Shown here: piece after piece, positions 60,978 through 64,000 of the stretch | Numbering within the stretch: position 1 is the first letter of the stretch | How the letters are laid out: every line of letters begins with the position of its first letter | Source: Clostridiales bacterium | GTDB taxonomy: Bacteria > Bacillota > Clostridia > Saccharofermentanales > Saccharofermentanaceae | Reading direction: 5' to 3' | NCBI GenBank assembly: GCA_017428155.1 | Contig: JAFRRJ010000062.1 | Span: 1 to 64,000 of the forward strand | DNA: 64,000 nucleotides | Notes under the pieces: generated by a model | Database searches by the model: none | What the model was told of the DNA's origin: nothing | Seen by the model: the letters and a program-made list of their open reading frames with translations, nothing else | Made by a program: the position numbers and the translations under genes

Positions 60978-61826
60978 ATGTCATCAGCATGCGAATCATG
61001 CGCCCACAAGGACGGATGCACATCCCAGAGCACATGCCCTTCATTGAACGGTCCCGTAAAGGACCCTCTCGCAAACGGATCTTCTGTTAAGACCGTTATC
61101 GGTATCGCGAGCGGCAAGGGCGGCGTCGGAAAGTCTTTTGTTACTTCAGTTCTCGCTGTCGGGCTCGCTCGAAAAGGGTATAAAGTCGGTATCATGGATG
61201 CGGACGTAACCGGTCCTTCAATTCCGCAGTCATTCGGTCTTAAAGATAATCTTATGGCTAACGATGAGCAGATCATTGAACCTGCAGTAACCTCTACAGG
61301 CATTAAAGCAGTAAGCGTAAATCTTCTTCTCGAGAACAAGGAGGCTCCCGTTATCTGGAGAGGACCTGTTCTCAATTCTCTTGTTAAACAGTTCTGGGGC
61401 CAGGTCAACTGGGGTCCTCTGGATGTTCTTCTTATCGACATGCCGCCGGGAACAGGCGATGTGCCGCTCACGGTCTTCCAGTCTATCCCTCTGGACGGTA
61501 TCGTTCTTGTAGCTACGAGCCAGGATCTTGTATCCATGATCGTAAACAAGGCAAGGAACATGGCTTCCATGATGAACGTTCCCGTTCTCGGAATGGTCGA
61601 GAATATGAGCTTTATCAAGTGTCCTCACTGCGGTGACGAGATCAGATTGTATGGTGACGGATCTTCCATTGAGAAGTCCGCAAAAGAGATCGGATCCAGA
61701 GTTCTGGACAAGCTCCCTCTTGATCCTGAAGTAACAAAACTCGTCGATTCAGGAAATGCTGAGATGGTTGCAGAAGACCTTCTTTCCGGAGCAGTTGAGA
61801 TGGCAGCCGGGTTGATCAGCAAGTGA
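60978..61826 (+). CDS. Mrp/NBP35-family iron-sulfur cluster carrier ATPase
   Basis: 282 residues. Family members bind a 4Fe-4S cluster at a dimer interface and pass it to apo-proteins. The deviant Walker A is ASGKGGVGKSFVTS, followed by DADVTGPSIPQSFG, DMPPGTGD and the cluster motif KCPHCGDE (CxxC). The N-terminus adds four cysteines (SACESCAHKDGCTSQSTC), an Nbp35-like extension that can hold a second cluster. Its stop overlaps the lipoprotein start by four bases (GTGA). Confidence 0.92.
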   Translation: MSSACESCAHKDGCTSQSTCPSLNGPVKDPLANGSSVKTVIGIASGKGGVGKSFVTSVLAVGLARKGYKVGIMDADVTGPSIPQSFGLKDNLMANDEQIIEPAVTSTGIKAVSVNLLLENKEAPVIWRGPVLNSLVKQFWGQVNWGPLDVLLIDMPPGTGDVPLTVFQSIPLDGIVLVATSQDLVSMIVNKARNMASMMNVPVLGMVENMSFIKCPHCGDEIRLYGDGSSIEKSAKEIGSRVLDKLPLDPEVTKLVDSGNAEMVAEDLLSGAVEMAAGLISK

Positions 61827-62344
61827 GAAAAAGATATCTGTCATCAGTTCTGATACTGTGTTTTGCATTCGCATTCCTCTGCGGGTGTTCAGGAAGCAAG
61901 TCCGGGGGAGTAAAGGATTACCTGGGCAATTATTCCTATGCCGAACCCGCTGTGTGTATGGTCTATGAAACGGTTGAAGGCGAGATCGATGAAGCAGGCA
62001 ATCCGTGCTATGGCATCCAGTACCGCAAAGTAACTGATCTTGACGGGCTTATAGCATCCGGAAACACTTTGCTGCTTTATTTCTACAGCTCTATGTCGAA
62101 CAGCGGTGCAGTGATAACTGCCTCAATGGAAGATGTGGCACAGGCCTATAACGGAAAGTTCGCGGTCATTATGATTGACGCGATGGAATATCCCGATCTC
62201 ATGAGCAAATACAAGATCGAAGCGGTACCGGATTTTGTCCTTATCAAGGCAGGTCAGGAAGATCAGGTTTTCTGCAGCAGCTCATATGGTTACTGGTCAG
62301 TCAATGATGTGTTATCATGGCTTCAAAGCAACGGAATCAAATAA
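61823..62344 (+). CDS. Lipoprotein with thioredoxin-like fold lacking the CxxC
   Basis: 173 residues. A signal peptide with lipobox (LCGC, Cys about residue 22) is followed by a thioredoxin-like domain: TLLLYFYSSMSNSGAV where SMSNSG replaces the CGPC site, FAVIMIDAMEYPDLMSKYKI, and the cis-proline stretch AVPDFVLIKAGQ. Without both cysteines it cannot act as a dithiol oxidoreductase. A few other cysteines are present. It may bind a partner at the outer face. The start is GTG 61823 inside the Mrp stop. Confidence 0.7.
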   Translation: MRKRYLSSVLILCFAFAFLCGCSGSKSGGVKDYLGNYSYAEPAVCMVYETVEGEIDEAGNPCYGIQYRKVTDLDGLIASGNTLLLYFYSSMSNSGAVITASMEDVAQAYNGKFAVIMIDAMEYPDLMSKYKIEAVPDFVLIKAGQEDQVFCSSSYGYWSVNDVLSWLQSNGIK

Positions 62345-62354
62345 GGTGAGAAAC

Positions 62355-62849
62355 ATGGGAAACATTATATCCATCAGCACGATAGGACAGGACAGTCACA
62401 GATTCGGGGAGCCTTGCGGCAGTACGGCAATAAGGCTCGGAGGGATCGATATCCCTTTTGACAGACCCATCGAGGCAAACAGTGACGGCGATGTAGTATA
62501 TCATGCTATAACCAATGCGATCTCCGGTTATACAGGTGTTAATATCCTTGGCGGTGAAGCCGATAAGCTCTGTCTCGAAAAGGGTATCAAAGACAGTTCC
62601 GTTTATCTTAAAAAAGCTCTCGAATATATAAAAGAAGGACAGATCATTCACTGCTCCGTCACCATTGAGTGCTTAAGACCTAAGCTTATGCCTTACATTC
62701 CTTCTATGAAGGAGTCTGTTGCCGGCATGCTGGGGATCCCGTCTTCTTCGGTCGGCATTACTGCAACGACCGGCGAAGGTCTGACCGGCTTTGGCAGGGG
62801 TGAAGGAATACAGGTATTTGTTATACTGACTTTTGCAAAAGAAATCTGA
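62355..62849 (+). CDS. ispF: Divergent 2-C-methyl-D-erythritol 2,4-cyclodiphosphate synthase
   Basis: 164 residues. IspF closes the cyclic diphosphate in the MEP isoprenoid pathway. Metal ligands are kept (D and H in GQDSHRF; the H in SDGDVVYHAI), and KLMPYIPSM and TGFGRGEGIQVF match the family. The usual HSDGD reads NSDGD here, and the usual loop before the S of GADS is replaced (NILGGEADKLCLEKGIKDSS). ATG 62355 has AAGGTGAG upstream. It faces ispD with a 3-bp gap, so the two MEP genes are adjacent but convergent. Confidence 0.75.
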   Translation: MGNIISISTIGQDSHRFGEPCGSTAIRLGGIDIPFDRPIEANSDGDVVYHAITNAISGYTGVNILGGEADKLCLEKGIKDSSVYLKKALEYIKEGQIIHCSVTIECLRPKLMPYIPSMKESVAGMLGIPSSSVGITATTGEGLTGFGRGEGIQVFVILTFAKEI

Positions 62850-62852
62850 CCG

Positions 62853-63602
62853 TCAGTCATGGAACGGTTCACTCTCACCGCGTGATCTGACGATCTCTGA
62901 AGCGATTGCAATATCTTCCGGCGTCGTGATCTTAAGATTGGAATAAAGTCCCTTAGTAAGATAAACATCAAGACCATAGATGGTGGCAAGCGCGGTATCA
63001 TCAGTAGCTTCGATACCGTCAGAAGCAGCCCTCTCATAACACATCTTAATATCACTGTACTTAAAGCCCTGCGGCGTAAGTATCTCGTAGAATCTGGAAC
63101 GGTCGGGAGTGCCTGTAACTTTAACTTCCCCGGACGCCATGACTTCAACTTCCTTAAGTGTGTTCTTAACAGGAACGGCAGACGCACATACCGTGTGATC
63201 CTTAAGTCCGTCAATGCAGGCTGTTATCTCTTCATAAGTGATAAGGCAACGGGCTCCGTCGTGAACGAGAACGAGATCGTCACCGGAAGCACCTTCTATA
63301 GCTTTAAGCCCCAAACAGACAGATTCGGTCCTTGTATTTCCTCCGAAAGCAAACACGATATCAAGATCGGGGAAATACTCCATACACATAGCCTTAAGGG
63401 TATCTATGAGATCATGCGTCGTAACGAGTATTATCCGGTAACTGAATCCGGCATATCCGTTCCTGCACACTTCGGATACCGCACCGAGAGTCCTTAAGAT
63501 AACCGGGCTGCCTTCGACATTCCTCATGAGCTTGGGCAGACCTGCTCCCATACGTGTTCCGCTTCCTGCGGCAGGTATCAGAAAATAACATTTACGTTCC
63601 AT
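62853..63602 (-). CDS. ispD: 2-C-methyl-D-erythritol 4-phosphate cytidylyltransferase
   Basis: 249 residues. IspD joins CTP to methylerythritol phosphate in the MEP pathway. LIPAAGSGTRMGAGLPK is the CTP loop; LVHDGARCLI and TPDRSRFYEILTPQGF and ATDDTALATIYG match the family. AAGGAGG precedes ATG 63602. It starts 20 bp after radA on the same strand. In many Bacillota radA lies close to ispD, so this order is familiar. Confidence 0.92.
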   Translation of the reverse strand: MERKCYFLIPAAGSGTRMGAGLPKLMRNVEGSPVILRTLGAVSEVCRNGYAGFSYRIILVTTHDLIDTLKAMCMEYFPDLDIVFAFGGNTRTESVCLGLKAIEGASGDDLVLVHDGARCLITYEEITACIDGLKDHTVCASAVPVKNTLKEVEVMASGEVKVTGTPDRSRFYEILTPQGFKYSDIKMCYERAASDGIEATDDTALATIYGLDVYLTKGLYSNLKITTPEDIAIASEIVRSRGESEPFHD

Positions 63603-63622
63603 AAGATATCCTCCTTATCCCC

Positions 63623-64000
63623 TTATGAAAACAGTATATCAACTGCTTCTTTAAGGTTATCCGCATAGATGAACTCGGGGGCCTGACCGTCTCCGAATGT
63701 ATCTGATGAGATACCCTTCAATTCCTTCTCAAGTGCATCCTTGGAACTGCCCGGAAGAACTACCGTGGTGACACCGATCTTCGATGCCGCAACGCATCTT
63801 TTTAAGATCCTGCTTACAGGTCTTATCTCACCTGACAGGCCGATCTCTCCCAATATCAGAGTATTGGCTTTGCAGCTTACACCTCTTGCGGATGACACGG
63901 CGGCTATGCAAACTGCAAGGTCAGTTGCCGGATCGCTTACCTTAAGGCCGCCTATTACGTTAACAAAACAATCCTTTGAAGTAAGGCCCAACGACAGGAT
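63623..64000 (-). CDS. radA: DNA repair protein RadA, C-terminal part (cut by window edge)
   Basis: About 125 codons are visible; the 5' part lies beyond the right edge. CFVNVIGGLKVSDPATDLAV and LILGEIGLSGEIRPV, then KRCVAASKIGVTTVVLPG are the Lon-like domain of RadA/Sms, a helicase that drives branch migration in recombination. The stop is TAA at 63623. The frame is open to the last base. Confidence 0.92.
   Translation of the reverse strand: MLSLGLTSKDCFVNVIGGLKVSDPATDLAVCIAAVSSARGVSCKANTLILGEIGLSGEIRPVSRILKRCVAASKIGVTTVVLPGSSKDALEKELKGISSDTFGDGQAPEFIYADNLKEAVDILFS

Noticed and set aside
60935-61618. Open minus-strand frame of 227 codons
   Set aside because: It is antisense to the Mrp/NBP35 ATPase, whose motifs and promoter are clear; codon choice in the antisense frame is unnatural.
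1-64000. CRISPR arrays, insertion sequences, prophage or integrative elements
   Set aside because: No regularly spaced direct repeats, transposase, integrase or phage structural genes were seen in any frame.

Overview
The window is chromosomal DNA from an anaerobic, fermentative, monoderm Bacillota, most likely of class Clostridia. The support is family content (HemZ, KtrA/KtrB, TmcAL, YebC, YfhO, phosphotransacetylase plus acetate kinase, and a type IV pilus set with no outer-membrane secretin), strong GGAGG-type ribosome binding sites, near-consensus sigma-A promoters with 17-bp spacers, and moderate GC. I cannot name the genus. There is no rRNA, CRISPR array, prophage or insertion sequence. 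Genes are packed tightly, with many 1-, 4- and 8-nt overlaps and a fair number of GTG or TTG starts.

Layout. 0.2-2.0 kb (minus): a membrane-anchored SurA/PrsA-like foldase followed by tandem terminators. 2.2-8.2 kb (plus): two YfhO-family membrane proteins and a DEDDh exonuclease, translationally coupled. 8.3-10.9 kb (plus): a single-gene unit with its own promoter and terminator for a large protein with a PilX-like N-terminus and a cysteine-rich C-terminus. 10.9-13.9 kb (minus): yebC, a P-loop/Asp23-like fusion, a DUF6062 zinc-ribbon protein and a DsrE-like protein.

14.1-23.6 kb (plus) is a type IV pilus locus: pilB, pilT, pilC, pilM, pilN, pilO, then four prepilins. The first two prepilins are extremely short (60 and 63 residues mature) and each has its own promoter. 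The first also has its own terminator, so it is probably the major pilin. PilB carries two copies of the 24-residue MshEN motif that binds c-di-GMP in other bacteria. No prepilin peptidase lies in the window.

23.7-30.6 kb: coaW, a DUF1624 acyltransferase-like protein, a DUF3810 putative metalloprotease and hemZ in one coupled operon; an RpiB-like isomerase; tRNA-Pro(TGG) with encoded CCA, promoter and terminator; a small membrane protein; a SpoU-type RNA methyltransferase; rpsT. 30.7-38 kb: tmcAL, an unknown anchored protein, pta-ackA, and the potassium transporter ktrB-ktrA, with ktrB possibly leaderless. 38-42.4 kb: pcrA, dgt, yfbR (DNA repair and dNTP turnover). 42.4-49.4 kb: a cell-envelope operon (glucosaminidase, cohesin/cadherin-like protein, GtrA) running into folC and an unknown membrane protein. 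49.4-56.8 kb: thrC, carA, a single reading frame covering complete CarB and complete DapF, and a HAD phosphatase. 56.8-64 kb: an EamA transporter, an oxidoreductase, a QueT-like transporter, a methyltransferase, a PF06541 membrane protein, an Mrp/NBP35 ATPase, a thioredoxin-fold lipoprotein, a divergent ispF, ispD, and the 3' part of radA running off the right edge.

The most notable items are the carB-dapF fusion, which has the remains of an ATGcgTGA gene boundary in another frame, the compact c-di-GMP-linked pilus with miniature pilins, and the large PilX-like cysteine-rich protein next to it.
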